The notes under the pieces are model-generated. The model made no database searches and was not told the DNA's origin. It saw only the letters and a list, made by a program, of their open reading frames with translations. A stretch of 64,000 bases of DNA from Candidatus Gastranaerophilales bacterium (GTDB lineage: Bacteria; Cyanobacteriota; Vampirovibrionia; Gastranaerophilales; Gastranaerophilaceae): contig CALVEC010000007.1 in NCBI GenBank assembly GCA_944326475.1, forward strand, positions 62,001 to 126,000, written 5' to 3'. Positions within the stretch are counted from its first letter, which is position 1; every line of letters starts with the position of its first letter. This document shows, in pieces, positions 52,995 through 61,890 of the stretch. A program made the translations under genes and the position numbers.

Positions 52995-53590
52995 TGGAAA
53001 TTTTTAATGACAATGATTTTATAAAAGAATTGAATAAAAAACTTAAAAACGGCGGTGTTGTTTCTTTTGTTACCGATACGGTATGGGGAGTCGGATGTTT
53101 GCCGGATTCAGAAAAAGGTGTTGACAATATCTATGAATTAAAGGGCAGAGATAGGACAAAACCGCTTATTCTTATGTCAGACAGTGTGGAACATCTTCTG
53201 CCTTACGTAAAAAATATACCGGATAAAGCTAAAGAGCTTATGGACAAATATTTTCCTGGAGCATTGACGTTAATTTTTGAAAGAACGAATAAGACCCCGC
53301 TTTTTGTTACTTCACAAAAAGAGACTGTAGGTATAAGAGTTCCGGATAATGCTGTTTTTAAAAGATTATGTGAGGTTATTGACGGGCATGTACTTGCTAC
53401 AACCAGTGCAAATATCTCGAATCAGCCATCTGCAAAAAGTTTTATTGAAGCTGAAAAAAATATCGGAAAATATGTTGATTTTGTTTTTCAGGATTACGGA
53501 TACACTGCAAAGGGTCTTGAATCTACGGTTGCTCTGGCAGTTAATAATGAAATAAAAGTTTTGAGACAGGGCGAGATAAAAATTTTATAA
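52994..53590 (+). CDS. Threonylcarbamoyl-AMP synthase (YwlC/Sua5/YrdC family)
   Basis: A 198-residue YrdC-domain protein starting at the TAATG overlap with murJ. It makes threonylcarbamoyl-AMP from Thr, bicarbonate and ATP, for the t6A37 base of ANN-decoding tRNAs. Signatures: GGVVSFVTDTVWGVGC, ELKGRDRTKPLILMS (the KxR-type motif), YFPGALTLIFERTN, TVGIRVPDN and LATTSANISNQPSAKSF. The C-terminal Sua5 extension is absent, so it is the short TsaC-like form. In series with wall and tRNA genes. Confidence 0.93.
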   Translation: MEIFNDNDFIKELNKKLKNGGVVSFVTDTVWGVGCLPDSEKGVDNIYELKGRDRTKPLILMSDSVEHLLPYVKNIPDKAKELMDKYFPGALTLIFERTNKTPLFVTSQKETVGIRVPDNAVFKRLCEVIDGHVLATTSANISNQPSAKSFIEAEKNIGKYVDFVFQDYGYTAKGLESTVALAVNNEIKVLRQGEIKIL

Positions 53591-53648
53591 ATTATGATTT
53601 TTAAAATATAATAATAATCAAATACTCAAATAGATAAGCGAGGGAAGT

Positions 53649-54929
53649 ATGAAAATTTACATCGAAGACATTGCAAAATATGAAGGACAGACTATTACAC
53701 TTCAGGCATGGCTTTACAACAAGCGCTCAAGCGGAAAGCTGCATTTTTTACAGTTAAGAGACGGAACCGGAGAAATTCAGGCAGTTGTATTTAAAGGCAA
53801 TGTTTCTGATGAAGTTTTTGAACTTTCCGACAAAATTACACAGGAATCCTCCGTTGAAGTTACAGGGACTGTAAAAAAACACGACCGTTCAAAAATCGGT
53901 TATGAAATAGATGCAACCGATGTTAAAGTAATAGGAGAATCTGTAGATTACCCGATTACTCCCAAAGAACATGGAACTCATTTTCTTATGGAACACAGAC
54001 ATTTGTGGCTTCGTTCTTTGAGACAAAAAGCGATTTTAAGAGTTCGTCACAGAATTATTAAATCGGTCCGTGATTTCTTTGACAATAAAGGATTTACTCT
54101 TGTTGATGCACCTATTTTTACGCCTAACGCTTGCGAAGGAACAACAAATCTTTTCAAGGTTGATTATTTTGATGAAAATGCTTATTTGACCCAGAGCGGT
54201 CAGCTTTATATGGAAGCTGCCGCGATGGCAGTGGGTAAGGCTTATTGCTTCGGTCCTACTTTCCGTGCTGAAAAATCAAAAACAAGACGCCATTTAACAG
54301 AGTTTTGGATGGTTGAACCCGAAGTTGCCTTCTTTGATATTTACGACGACATGGATTTAGCGGAAGAATTTGTTGAATACATTGTTCAGGAAGTTGTTAA
54401 ACACAACAGAGCAGATTTGGAGGTTCTTGAAAGAGATATTTCAAAACTCGAAAAAATAAAACGTCCGTTCCCGAGAATTTCCTATGATGAAGCAATTGAA
54501 ATACTTAAGAAAAAAGGAAATGATACCGAGTGGGGTGCAGACTTTGGCGGCGATGAAGAAACACTTATTTCCGAGGAGTTTGACAAACCTGTTATGATTC
54601 ACCATTATCCGATGGCAATAAAAGCATTTTATATGAAACAGGAAGGTGACAAAGCTGCATGCGTTGATATGATTGCGCCTGAGGGATACGGTGAAATAAT
54701 CGGCGGCGGTCAAAGAGAAGAAGATATAGAAAAACTTAAAGCAAAAATAAAAGAACAAGGTCTGCCGGAGGAAGTTTTCAATTGGTATCTTGATGTAAGA
54801 AGATACGGAAGCTGCAAACATGCCGGATTCGGACTGGGCATAGAAAGAACCGTTGCGTGGATTTGCGGATTGCACCATGTTCGTGAAACTATTCCGTTCC
54901 CTAGACTTATGGACAGATTAAAACCGTAA
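53649..54929 (+). CDS. asnS: Asparaginyl-tRNA synthetase
   Basis: 426 residues, class II. The OB-fold anticodon domain ([33 protein letters not shown]) precedes the catalytic core with motif 2 [20 protein letters not shown] and WMVEPEVAF, and motif 3 [31 protein letters not shown] and ending [11 protein letters not shown] distinguish AsnRS from AspRS. It allows direct charging of tRNA-Asn. GAGGGA precedes the ATG; overlaps mnmE by one base (TAATG). Confidence 0.95.
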   Translation: MKIYIEDIAKYEGQTITLQAWLYNKRSSGKLHFLQLRDGTGEIQAVVFKGNVSDEVFELSDKITQESSVEVTGTVKKHDRSKIGYEIDATDVKVIGESVDYPITPKEHGTHFLMEHRHLWLRSLRQKAILRVRHRIIKSVRDFFDNKGFTLVDAPIFTPNACEGTTNLFKVDYFDENAYLTQSGQLYMEAAAMAVGKAYCFGPTFRAEKSKTRRHLTEFWMVEPEVAFFDIYDDMDLAEEFVEYIVQEVVKHNRADLEVLERDISKLEKIKRPFPRISYDEAIEILKKKGNDTEWGADFGGDEETLISEEFDKPVMIHHYPMAIKAFYMKQEGDKAACVDMIAPEGYGEIIGGGQREEDIEKLKAKIKEQGLPEEVFNWYLDVRRYGSCKHAGFGLGIERTVAWICGLHHVRETIPFPRLMDRLKP

Positions 54930-56266
54930 TGAATATAAATTATGAATTTGAAACAATAGCTGCAATTGCCACTCCGCTCGGTATGGGCGGAGTTGGTATA
55001 GTGCGTGTTTCAGGTGAAAAGGCTTTTGATATTGTGCAAAATATCTTTCAGGGTAAAAATTTTGTTCCAGGGAAAATTTGTCATGGCTGGATTACAGAGA
55101 ACGGAAAAAAAATTGATGAAGTTGTTGTATTGCCCTTTAAAAGTCCGTACAGCTATACAGGAGAAGATGTCGTTGAAATTCAGGGACACGGCGGGTTAAA
55201 GGTTGTTAATAAAATCCTTGAGCTTGTTTTGAAACACGGTGCAAGAATGGCGCAAAAGGGTGAATTTACAAAGCGGGCTTTTTTGAATCATAAGATGGAT
55301 TTGTCTCAGGCAGAGGCTGTTTTGGATTTAATACATGCAAAAACGGACAATTTTGCTCAAAAAAGCGCAAATAATTTGTCGGGTGCTTTAACTGTTGAAA
55401 CAAATAAAATAAAACAAAATATTTTTGATTTAATGTCAAGAATCATTGTCGCAGTTGATTTTCCCGAGGATGTTGAGGAGCCTTCATACGGGTATTTGAA
55501 GGAGCAAATTGCTTGTAACCTAAAGAGAATCGAAAAAATACTGGAGGGTGCAAAAAATTCCAATATAATGCGTCAGGGTATAAAAATTGCTATAGCCGGC
55601 TGTCCGAATGCGGGAAAGTCATCGCTGTTTAATACTCTGTTGAATCTTGAGCGGGCTATTGTTACTGAAATCCCCGGTACAACCCGTGATATTATACAAG
55701 AGACTTTGGACATTGGCGGTATTCCGGTTACGCTGATAGACACGGCAGGAATTAGAGATGACGCGGAGATTGATAAAGTTGAAGCAATCGGAATTGATTA
55801 TACAAAAAAGTGTGTAATCGAAGCAGATTTAATACTTTTTCTTTTTGATTCTTCTGCCGGCATGACTGAAAATGACAAAAAAATATTTGAAATAATAAAA
55901 GAAAAACCTTACATTAAAATTGCCTCAAAAGCTGACATAGCTGCACAAAAATCAGAAGACGCTCTTTATATTTCTTCAAAAAGCGGTGAAAATATAAATG
56001 AATTGAAAAAAAGAATCAGAGAAATTGTCCTGGACAAAAATTCAGTTGAGTCGGATTTTACAACAAACAAACGCCAGGAGGAGTGTTTATTAAATGCAAG
56101 ACAGTCACTTGAAAAAGCATTGCAGGCTGCTGAAAACGGAGAAATTCAGGATTTGATTTCAATTGATATAAAGTCAGCACTTATTGCACTGGGAGAAGTT
56201 ACCGGAGAAGTTATAACTGACGATATTTTGAATAATATATTCGATAATTTCTGTATAGGTAAATAA
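54929..56266 (+). CDS. mnmE: tRNA modification GTPase MnmE
   Basis: 445 residues. The N-terminal tetrahydrofolate-binding domain has TIAAIATPLGMGGVGIVRVS and YTGEDVVEIQGHGG. The helical domain (FLNHKMDLSQAEAVLDLIHA) surrounds the G domain with G1 GCPNAGKSSLFN, G2 EIPGTTRDI, G3 LIDTAGIRD and an altered G4 (SKAD in place of NKxD). The C-terminal CIGK supplies the catalytic Cys. It pairs with MnmG to make 5-substituted U34 in tRNA; mnmG is not in this window. Confidence 0.97.
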   Translation: MNINYEFETIAAIATPLGMGGVGIVRVSGEKAFDIVQNIFQGKNFVPGKICHGWITENGKKIDEVVVLPFKSPYSYTGEDVVEIQGHGGLKVVNKILELVLKHGARMAQKGEFTKRAFLNHKMDLSQAEAVLDLIHAKTDNFAQKSANNLSGALTVETNKIKQNIFDLMSRIIVAVDFPEDVEEPSYGYLKEQIACNLKRIEKILEGAKNSNIMRQGIKIAIAGCPNAGKSSLFNTLLNLERAIVTEIPGTTRDIIQETLDIGGIPVTLIDTAGIRDDAEIDKVEAIGIDYTKKCVIEADLILFLFDSSAGMTENDKKIFEIIKEKPYIKIASKADIAAQKSEDALYISSKSGENINELKKRIREIVLDKNSVESDFTTNKRQEECLLNARQSLEKALQAAENGEIQDLISIDIKSALIALGEVTGEVITDDILNNIFDNFCIGK

Positions 56267-56295
56267 TTGCAATAGATGAAATAAAAAGTTATAAT
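56267..56295 (+). promoter_or_regulatory. Sigma-70-type promoter of the NfeD-SPFH operon
   Basis: TTGCAA (56267-56272), 17-base spacer, TATAAT (56290-56295). It begins immediately after the mnmE stop and drives the next two genes. Confidence 0.85.
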
Positions 56296-56328
56296 CAATA
56301 TGATTACAAAATAAAAGTGGAGTTTACT

Positions 56329-56751
56329 ATGGAATATTGGCAACTTTGGTGTCTTGTAAGTATTATTTTCTTTATAGTTGAAATGTTTACGCCAGTTAAT
56401 TTTTTTCTCAATCTCGGACTGGCATGTTTAATATCTGCGATTGCTGCATATTTTAATGCAACTTTTACAATTCAGATGATTCTTTTTACTGTGTTTAGTG
56501 CCTTGTTTCTTATCTTTTTGCGTCCCTTTCTTGTTTATAAGAAAAAAGGAGAAAATGACGGTGAGTTTGATGAAAAGTATAAAGGTAGGACGGCTGTTGT
56601 GACAGAAAAAGTAACAACTGATTCAGGCAGAATTGCAATTTATGGCGAAACCTGGCAGGCAAAATCTCAAAACGGCGAAGAAATAGAAACAGGTTCACAG
56701 GTAAAAATTGTGAATATAGACAGTATTGTAATGTATGTAGAAAAGGTATAG
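56329..56751 (+). CDS. NfeD-like membrane protein
   Basis: 140 residues from ATG 56329 (GTGGAG upstream). Two to three hydrophobic segments fill residues 4-68 (LWCLVSIIFFIVEMF, LNLGLACLISAIAAYF, IQMILFTVFSALFLIF). The C-terminal OB-fold (EKYKGRTAVVTEKVTTDSG, IYGETWQAKS, QVKIVNIDSIVMYV) is the NfeD C-domain. This is the short form without the ClpP-like protease domain. It sits ten bases upstream of the SPFH gene, the usual partner. Confidence 0.92.
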   Translation: MEYWQLWCLVSIIFFIVEMFTPVNFFLNLGLACLISAIAAYFNATFTIQMILFTVFSALFLIFLRPFLVYKKKGENDGEFDEKYKGRTAVVTEKVTTDSGRIAIYGETWQAKSQNGEEIETGSQVKIVNIDSIVMYVEKV

Positions 56752-56760
56752 GAGAACAAA

Positions 56761-57732
56761 ATGATTATTTTAATTGCTTTAGCGGTACTGGTAATTATCT
56801 TTTTTTTCAAAGGTATCCAGATTGTACAACAACAGGAAGTTATGATTATAGAACGTCTTGGAAAATTCGACAGAGTTCTTGATTCCGGATTTCATTATAT
56901 ATTTCCTTTTCTTGAAGTGCCAAGAACAATTTCTTGGAAAGAAACAACAAAAGGTCCGGACGGTCACTCATATTCTTATTATTTACAAAAAACAAGAATT
57001 GATATGAGAGAATGCGTGTATGATTTTCCGCGTCAGAATGTAATTACAAAAGATAATGTCTCAATTGCTATTAATGCCCTTATTTACTTCCAGATTATGG
57101 ATGCAAAAAGTGCTGTATATCAAATTCAAAATCTGCCGGAAGCAATTGAAAAACTTACACAAACCACTTTGAGAAATATTATCGGTGAACTTGATCTTGA
57201 TGAAACACTCGTTTCAAGGGACACAATAAATGCAAAATTGAGAACTATTCTTGATGAAGCATCTAATAAATGGGGTGTAAAAGTTAACAGAGTAGAGCTG
57301 CAAGATATTATTCCGCCTACGGATATCCAAAACTCCATGGAAAAACAGATGAAAGCTGAGCGTGACAGACGTGCTGCAATTCTTGAAGCTGAAGGTCTTA
57401 AAAAATCCGCTATTTTGAAAGCAGAGGGCGAAAAAGAAGCTCAGATAAACAAAGCTGAAGGTGAAAAACAAGCAGCTATTCTTGTTGCCGAGGGTCTTGC
57501 AGCGGCAAGAATAAAACAGGCAGAAGCAGAAGCAACAGCTATTCAAAAAACTATCGAAGCTATTCAAAATCATGGCGAACCGGATAAATACCTTATCGCC
57601 GTAAGATATCTCGATACTTTAAAACAAATGGTTGAAGGCAAAGATAACAAGGTTGTTTACATGCCTTATGAAGCTACCGGCATTTTAAGTTCCGTAGATG
57701 GCATAAAACAGATGCTGGACGCCAACAAATAA
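56761..57732 (+). CDS. SPFH/band 7 (stomatin-type) protein
   Basis: 323 residues. One N-terminal membrane segment (IILIALAVLVIIFFF) precedes the SPFH core (QQEVMIIERLGKFDRVLDSG, HYIFPFLEVP, TKDNVSIAINALIYFQ, LPEAIEKLTQTTLRNIIGEL, VNRVELQDIIPP). Residues about 195-265 form an Ala/Glu-rich coiled coil (ILKAEGEKEAQINKAEGEKQ). Such proteins form ring-shaped membrane microdomains and modulate partner proteases. GGAG precedes the ATG. With NfeD it makes the standard two-gene operon. A terminator follows. Confidence 0.96.
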   Translation: MIILIALAVLVIIFFFKGIQIVQQQEVMIIERLGKFDRVLDSGFHYIFPFLEVPRTISWKETTKGPDGHSYSYYLQKTRIDMRECVYDFPRQNVITKDNVSIAINALIYFQIMDAKSAVYQIQNLPEAIEKLTQTTLRNIIGELDLDETLVSRDTINAKLRTILDEASNKWGVKVNRVELQDIIPPTDIQNSMEKQMKAERDRRAAILEAEGLKKSAILKAEGEKEAQINKAEGEKQAAILVAEGLAAARIKQAEAEATAIQKTIEAIQNHGEPDKYLIAVRYLDTLKQMVEGKDNKVVYMPYEATGILSSVDGIKQMLDANK

Positions 57733-57750
57733 CTTTTTTTGTTATATTGA

Positions 57751-57777
57751 AGCCCGATATTCCTATCGGGCTTTTTT
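57751..57777 (+). terminator. Intrinsic terminator of the NfeD-SPFH operon
   Basis: Nine-base stem AGCCCGATA (57751-57759) and TATCGGGCT (57764-57772), four-base loop, then T run. Confidence 0.93.
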
Positions 57778-57781
57778 GCAT

Positions 57782-57813
57782 AAAAAAAAGCTATAAACTC
57801 AGGGGTTCATAGC
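57782..57813 (-). terminator. Minus-strand intrinsic terminator
   Basis: Arms GCTATAAAC (57790-57798) and GTTCATAGC (57805-57813) with one mismatch and a six-base loop. Read on the minus strand, the stem is followed by eight T residues (complement of 57782-57789). No annotated gene ends here on that strand, so it implies an unannotated leftward transcript in the gap. Confidence 0.65.
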
Positions 57814-58099
57814 TAGTTAGATTAGGGATATGCGTATCGTCGTCTTCTAAGGAGTATAGTGTTATTGTACATATACTTTGGTTGTAGAAAATCATACATA
57901 ATTATGAATAATTCTTTTTTTGTTCATACATTTATTTGATAATGACATGACTTTTTCCTTATTATCATTAAAAAGCATGGTATACCGGGGGTTTCAAAGT
58001 TGGGTCAAACGGATGATTTTTACCTTTTTTACTAAACTTTGAAACTCTGCTGCCGATAAATTCGATAGGGCTTATTATAAAGTTTTAAAGGGTGACAAG
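57814..58099. other. Intergenic region with structured leader and possible minus-strand transcript
   Basis: A 286-base region before the TPR gene. It holds AGTATA...TATACT (57853-57858, 57872-57877) and a perfect 11-base inverted repeat GTTTCAAAGTT (57991-58001) and AACTTTGAAAC (58035-58045) with a 33-base loop, plus the palindrome GGTATACC near 57980. On the minus strand an AAGGA site precedes an 18-codon frame (57892-57948), and a leftward terminator lies at 57782-57813. It may carry a small RNA or peptide gene, or a riboregulator of the TPR gene. Confidence 0.45.
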
Positions 58100-59587
58100 T
58101 TGTACAACAGTATTTATCCTATAAATATAAAACCGTATGTTCCGCCGCAAAACAAAAATGCGGTGACGAATAATGCCGAGGAGGAATCGGCGGGTTCTCA
58201 TCTTCAAAGAGAGAACAGAGCCTTACAGCAGTCTGAACGCAAAGCCCAAAACAGAGACACTTTTCAGAGACAACAGTATCCCAACGGTCAGCAGACCACA
58301 ATCGACTATTCAAAGTCACAGGTCAATATTGCTCAAATAATTACTGATTTTAAAAACACTTCTCTTGCTATCGGTACACCGGATGATGTGGCAGAGAGAG
58401 TAAATCAGTATTTGTCTTTTGCTGAGATGCAGTCCAAGGAAGAAGCACCCGATAAGGAGTTTATAAAAAACAGTCTTCGCTCTGCTTCAAAAATTTTAGA
58501 CAACTACATAACCCAGACCCTAAATAAAGAATCCAAAGTTGTGGAAAATTGGGTGGAGGCATTATTTTTACAGCATGTCGTTTATAAGTCTGATCCGACA
58601 AGTATAAATCCTGATTTTTTGGTTAAACTTCCCGAAAAAACACAAGCCCGGCAACAGCAAGAGTCTCAGATTGTTCAGGAACAGTCTGTTGAGGTTAGTG
58701 AATTGTCTCAACAGCCGGTTCAAAGCGCGTCGGCGCCGAATCCTGTAAATCCTGTTGACGAATCTGCAACTGTTTCCCAACAAGAGCCTGTTGAATATCA
58801 AAAAGACTCTACTGTAAAAGTTTATGTACCACAAGACAGAGAGCTTAAAGAATATTTTATTCAAGGTAAAAAATATTTAGAAAAAAATGATACAAAAAGC
58901 GCCTTGAACGCTTTTATGTCGTCGCTTGAAAGAGCAAAAATAACCGGAGACCAAGAAGCAATAGGCATGGTCTGTTATGAAATCGGACAAATCCATGACA
59001 AAGAAGACAACCTTACAGACGCCCTGAACTATTACCATGACACGATAGAATTTTCAACAAATAATAACCTGAAAGCAAAAGCTTATTTTGCAATGGGTCA
59101 GATTTACGATGATGTTGTGTATTTTGACCCTGCGGTTGAACATTATTATGCGTCGGTTTCTTATGCCGGTGAAGCGGAAAACCTAAAAGCGCAGACAAAA
59201 GCCCTCGGGAATATTGCAAACATGTTTGCCGAACGCTATGACAAAGAAAACACTTATACATATCTTGATGTTGCAAAACAAATAGCCGAAGAAACTAAAG
59301 ATAATAAAACAATAGGCGCTGTCTATTCAAAATCCGGCGACACACTCAGTATAATAAATGAAGATGTTAATGCTCTCAAAGATTATAAGCAGTCTGCAAT
59401 GTTTTATCACGAGGCTGAATCTCCGGCAAAAATGGCAAGAAATTTTGAAAAAGCATCCGCAATAATGCTCAAACTCGGTAACAAAACAAAAGCAAAATCT
59501 CTGCTTGAAAAAGCATATTCACTTTCTATTGATGCAGATGACAGAGAATATACAAAAACACTCTCAAAAAAACTTTTGAGTGTATAA
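58100..59587 (+). CDS. TPR-repeat protein with disordered Gln-rich N-terminus
   Basis: 495 residues from a TTG start with AAGGGTGA upstream. Residues 1-75 are disordered and basic/Gln-rich (NAEEESAGSHLQRENRALQQ). Residues 80-165 form a helical unit (DVAERVNQYLSFAEMQSKEE), 180-245 are a second Gln/Pro/Val linker, and 258-490 hold about six TPR units (AYFAMGQIYDDVVYFDPAVE, AQTKALGNIANMFAERYDKE, AVYSKSGDTLSIINEDVNAL). TPR proteins scaffold complexes; no signal peptide is seen. The partner is unknown. It is followed by the membrane glycosyltransferase. Confidence 0.82.
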   Translation: MYNSIYPINIKPYVPPQNKNAVTNNAEEESAGSHLQRENRALQQSERKAQNRDTFQRQQYPNGQQTTIDYSKSQVNIAQIITDFKNTSLAIGTPDDVAERVNQYLSFAEMQSKEEAPDKEFIKNSLRSASKILDNYITQTLNKESKVVENWVEALFLQHVVYKSDPTSINPDFLVKLPEKTQARQQQESQIVQEQSVEVSELSQQPVQSASAPNPVNPVDESATVSQQEPVEYQKDSTVKVYVPQDRELKEYFIQGKKYLEKNDTKSALNAFMSSLERAKITGDQEAIGMVCYEIGQIHDKEDNLTDALNYYHDTIEFSTNNNLKAKAYFAMGQIYDDVVYFDPAVEHYYASVSYAGEAENLKAQTKALGNIANMFAERYDKENTYTYLDVAKQIAEETKDNKTIGAVYSKSGDTLSIINEDVNALKDYKQSAMFYHEAESPAKMARNFEKASAIMLKLGNKTKAKSLLEKAYSLSIDADDREYTKTLSKKLLSV

Positions 59588-59594
59588 TTAACTT

Positions 59595-61049
59595 ATGTCG
59601 GATAGAATAAAGAATGTTATTTATTATATTATAATTTTAGGTTTTATTGTTGTGGGTGTGTATTTGCGTGTTCTTTTTTTCTCATACGACAGACCTTTTT
59701 GGAATGATGAATCTGCACTCGCCCTGAATATCATACGTCGTTCTTTTGTACAACTATTTGATGTGCTTGATTATGAACAGGTTTCTCCGCCTTTATATGT
59801 TGTTTTTGCAAAGTTTTTCGGGTTGTTTATAAAAAAATATGAGTTTGCATACAGACTGCCGGCTTTGATATGTTCAATTCTTTCACTGCCAGTGTTTTTT
59901 GTTTTTTGCAAAAAATTTTTGGAGAAAAAAATCAGCATAGTTTTTGCATTGATGCTTTTTGTATTAAACTATCAGCTTATATACTACGGACAGGAGTTAA
60001 AACAGTACAGTGCCGATGTTCTTGTTTATCTTTTGATATTGCTTTCGTATTTTTATATTAATGTTAAAGAAACAAAAAAATGGCTTTTGGGTTTAATCGG
60101 GTGTGTTTTTGCTCTTTCAATATGGTTTAGTTATACGGCATTATTTGGAATTTTAACTATTGGTGTTGTAATGGTTGTTAAAAATTACAGACAATGGAAA
60201 AAGTTGCTATTTTTGTTTTTGCCGTTTTGTTGTTCGGCAGCTTTATTTTGGATATTCCGGCATGAGTTAAGTGCGAGTACATATTTACATTTGTTCTGGC
60301 AGGATGGTTTTATTGCAAAGAATTTTTCTAATTTTTTTCAGGTAATAAGTAATAACCTTCATTTTTATTTTCTGAACCTTAATCATAAGTTATTTATTTA
60401 TATATTACTTTTGGGCGGTTTTGTTTCTGTTTTAAAAAATATCAAAGAACAGAAATATTTCATACTTATTGTGCCTTTTGTCCTGGCATTGTTGCTGTCG
60501 TATTTTAATATTTATCCGTTGTCGGACAGAGTTTCAATTTATTTGTCGTCTTTATGGTTTGTGGTTATGGCAAAGGCGTTTGATTTGTTTAACTTTAAAA
60601 CCGGCTGGAAATGGTTTTCCGGACTTTGTGTTGTTTTTTTGTTTTTGCATGCTGGTTTGAGCAGTTTTTGGCTTTCAAAATCAATAATAATAAACAAAGG
60701 CTACTATGTGGAGCGGACTCCGGAATTTTTAAAACTTGCGGAATCAAAAATGCAAAAAAATGACGTGCTTTATGTTTCGGCAATGACCTATATTAATTAT
60801 GAGATGTACAAGGATACTGTCGATATAAAAAATGTGATTATTGAAAAACAAAAAGCCTATGATATAAAAGAGTTTCGGACATCGTTTGACAGACTTGAAA
60901 AAGATGTTACGTATTATCTTTTACTTACCCATTCCGGTGATAAAATACAAGAATACGAAAATCTGAAACAGATAATGCAGACAGAAAAAGATGTAGTGTT
61001 TATGAATGACGATAAGTACAACCTGCTTATTAAATTTACAAAATTATAA
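59595..61049 (+). CDS. Polytopic GT-C family (GT39/ArnT-like) glycosyltransferase
   Basis: 484 residues with about ten hydrophobic segments. The first loop after TM1 has RVLFFSYDRPFWNDESALAL, in which the DE pair is the metal/substrate site of GT-C enzymes, and VSPPLYVVFAKFF, a PMT/ArnT-type block. LNYQLIYYGQELKQYSADVL follows. The C-terminal 130 residues are a soluble domain (KMQKNDVLYVSAMTYINYEM). It probably transfers a sugar from a polyprenyl-phosphate donor to a lipid or protein on the periplasmic side. TATAAT (59583-59588) lies six bases before the ATG with no Shine-Dalgarno site. Confidence 0.82.
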   Translation: MSDRIKNVIYYIIILGFIVVGVYLRVLFFSYDRPFWNDESALALNIIRRSFVQLFDVLDYEQVSPPLYVVFAKFFGLFIKKYEFAYRLPALICSILSLPVFFVFCKKFLEKKISIVFALMLFVLNYQLIYYGQELKQYSADVLVYLLILLSYFYINVKETKKWLLGLIGCVFALSIWFSYTALFGILTIGVVMVVKNYRQWKKLLFLFLPFCCSAALFWIFRHELSASTYLHLFWQDGFIAKNFSNFFQVISNNLHFYFLNLNHKLFIYILLLGGFVSVLKNIKEQKYFILIVPFVLALLLSYFNIYPLSDRVSIYLSSLWFVVMAKAFDLFNFKTGWKWFSGLCVVFLFLHAGLSSFWLSKSIIINKGYYVERTPEFLKLAESKMQKNDVLYVSAMTYINYEMYKDTVDIKNVIIEKQKAYDIKEFRTSFDRLEKDVTYYLLLTHSGDKIQEYENLKQIMQTEKDVVFMNDDKYNLLIKFTKL

Positions 61050-61116
61050 CATTGCTAATTACTCAATCTTTTTCCTATATAATAGTAACAATATAACTCC
61101 AAAGAAAGGACAAGAC

Positions 61117-61890
61117 ATGGATGACAAAGTCAAAGAGGCTCTGACTCTTTTTAAAAACGAAAAATACGAAGATGCTTTGAAAATATTTTTTGAAATGCAG
61201 GAAGAAGATAAGCTCAATCCTCACGTATACAGCAATATCGGACTTTGTTATGCAAAACTGGGGCAAGACGAACTTGCAGAAGAAAATTATCTAAAAGCTC
61301 TGTCTATAGATGCCGGTCTTGCTCAGACTTATATAAATCTTGCGGATTTGTATTACAAAGAAAAAAGAATAGCTGACGCGCTTGAACTATTACAGCAAGG
61401 TGCGTATGAACTACCTGAAAATGTGGGTGTTTTGCATTATCTTGCGCGTTTTTTTATAGAAGACAAGCGCTATCAGGATGCAATCGATGTTTTAGATAAA
61501 ATTCTTGACCTTTCTCCGGAAAATCCTGATGCACATTGGGATTTGGGGATGGTGTATTTTGAACTCGGCGACTGGAACAGCGCTATAGCAAATTTTGAAG
61601 AAGTGTTAGAAAAACTTGACAATAACGAATTGGCTTATTTTCAAACAGCTCTTGCCTATGAAGCCAATGATGAAATAGACAAGGCAATTTCTAACTATCT
61701 TAAGGCTATAGCAGTCAATGATAAGTTCATTCCTGCCTATAAAAAAGCCGCGACTCTTTTTATGGCACGAGGAGATATAGAAGATGCAACAGAATATTTT
61801 GAGGATTTCCTGAAATTTGACTTGCCCGAAGAAGAAAAAACTTCCGTTGAAAAGGTTTTAGCTTCTTTAAAAAAGAAAAAGCAGAATTAA
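61117..61890 (+). CDS. TPR-repeat protein
   Basis: 257 residues from ATG 61117 (AAAGGA upstream); a longer frame reading through the end of the upstream gene is not used. It is made almost entirely of about seven TPR units: ALTLFKNEKYEDALKIFFEM, VYSNIGLCYAKLGQDELAEE, TYINLADLYYKEKRIADALE, LHYLARFFIEDKRYQDAIDV, AHWDLGMVYFELGDWNSAIA, AYFQTALAYEANDEIDKAIS and PAYKKAATLFMARGDIEDAT. No signal peptide. A TATAAT at 61078-61083 is a likely -10 box. It converges directly on mutS, whose stop abuts its own. Confidence 0.9.
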   Translation: MDDKVKEALTLFKNEKYEDALKIFFEMQEEDKLNPHVYSNIGLCYAKLGQDELAEENYLKALSIDAGLAQTYINLADLYYKEKRIADALELLQQGAYELPENVGVLHYLARFFIEDKRYQDAIDVLDKILDLSPENPDAHWDLGMVYFELGDWNSAIANFEEVLEKLDNNELAYFQTALAYEANDEIDKAISNYLKAIAVNDKFIPAYKKAATLFMARGDIEDATEYFEDFLKFDLPEEEKTSVEKVLASLKKKKQN

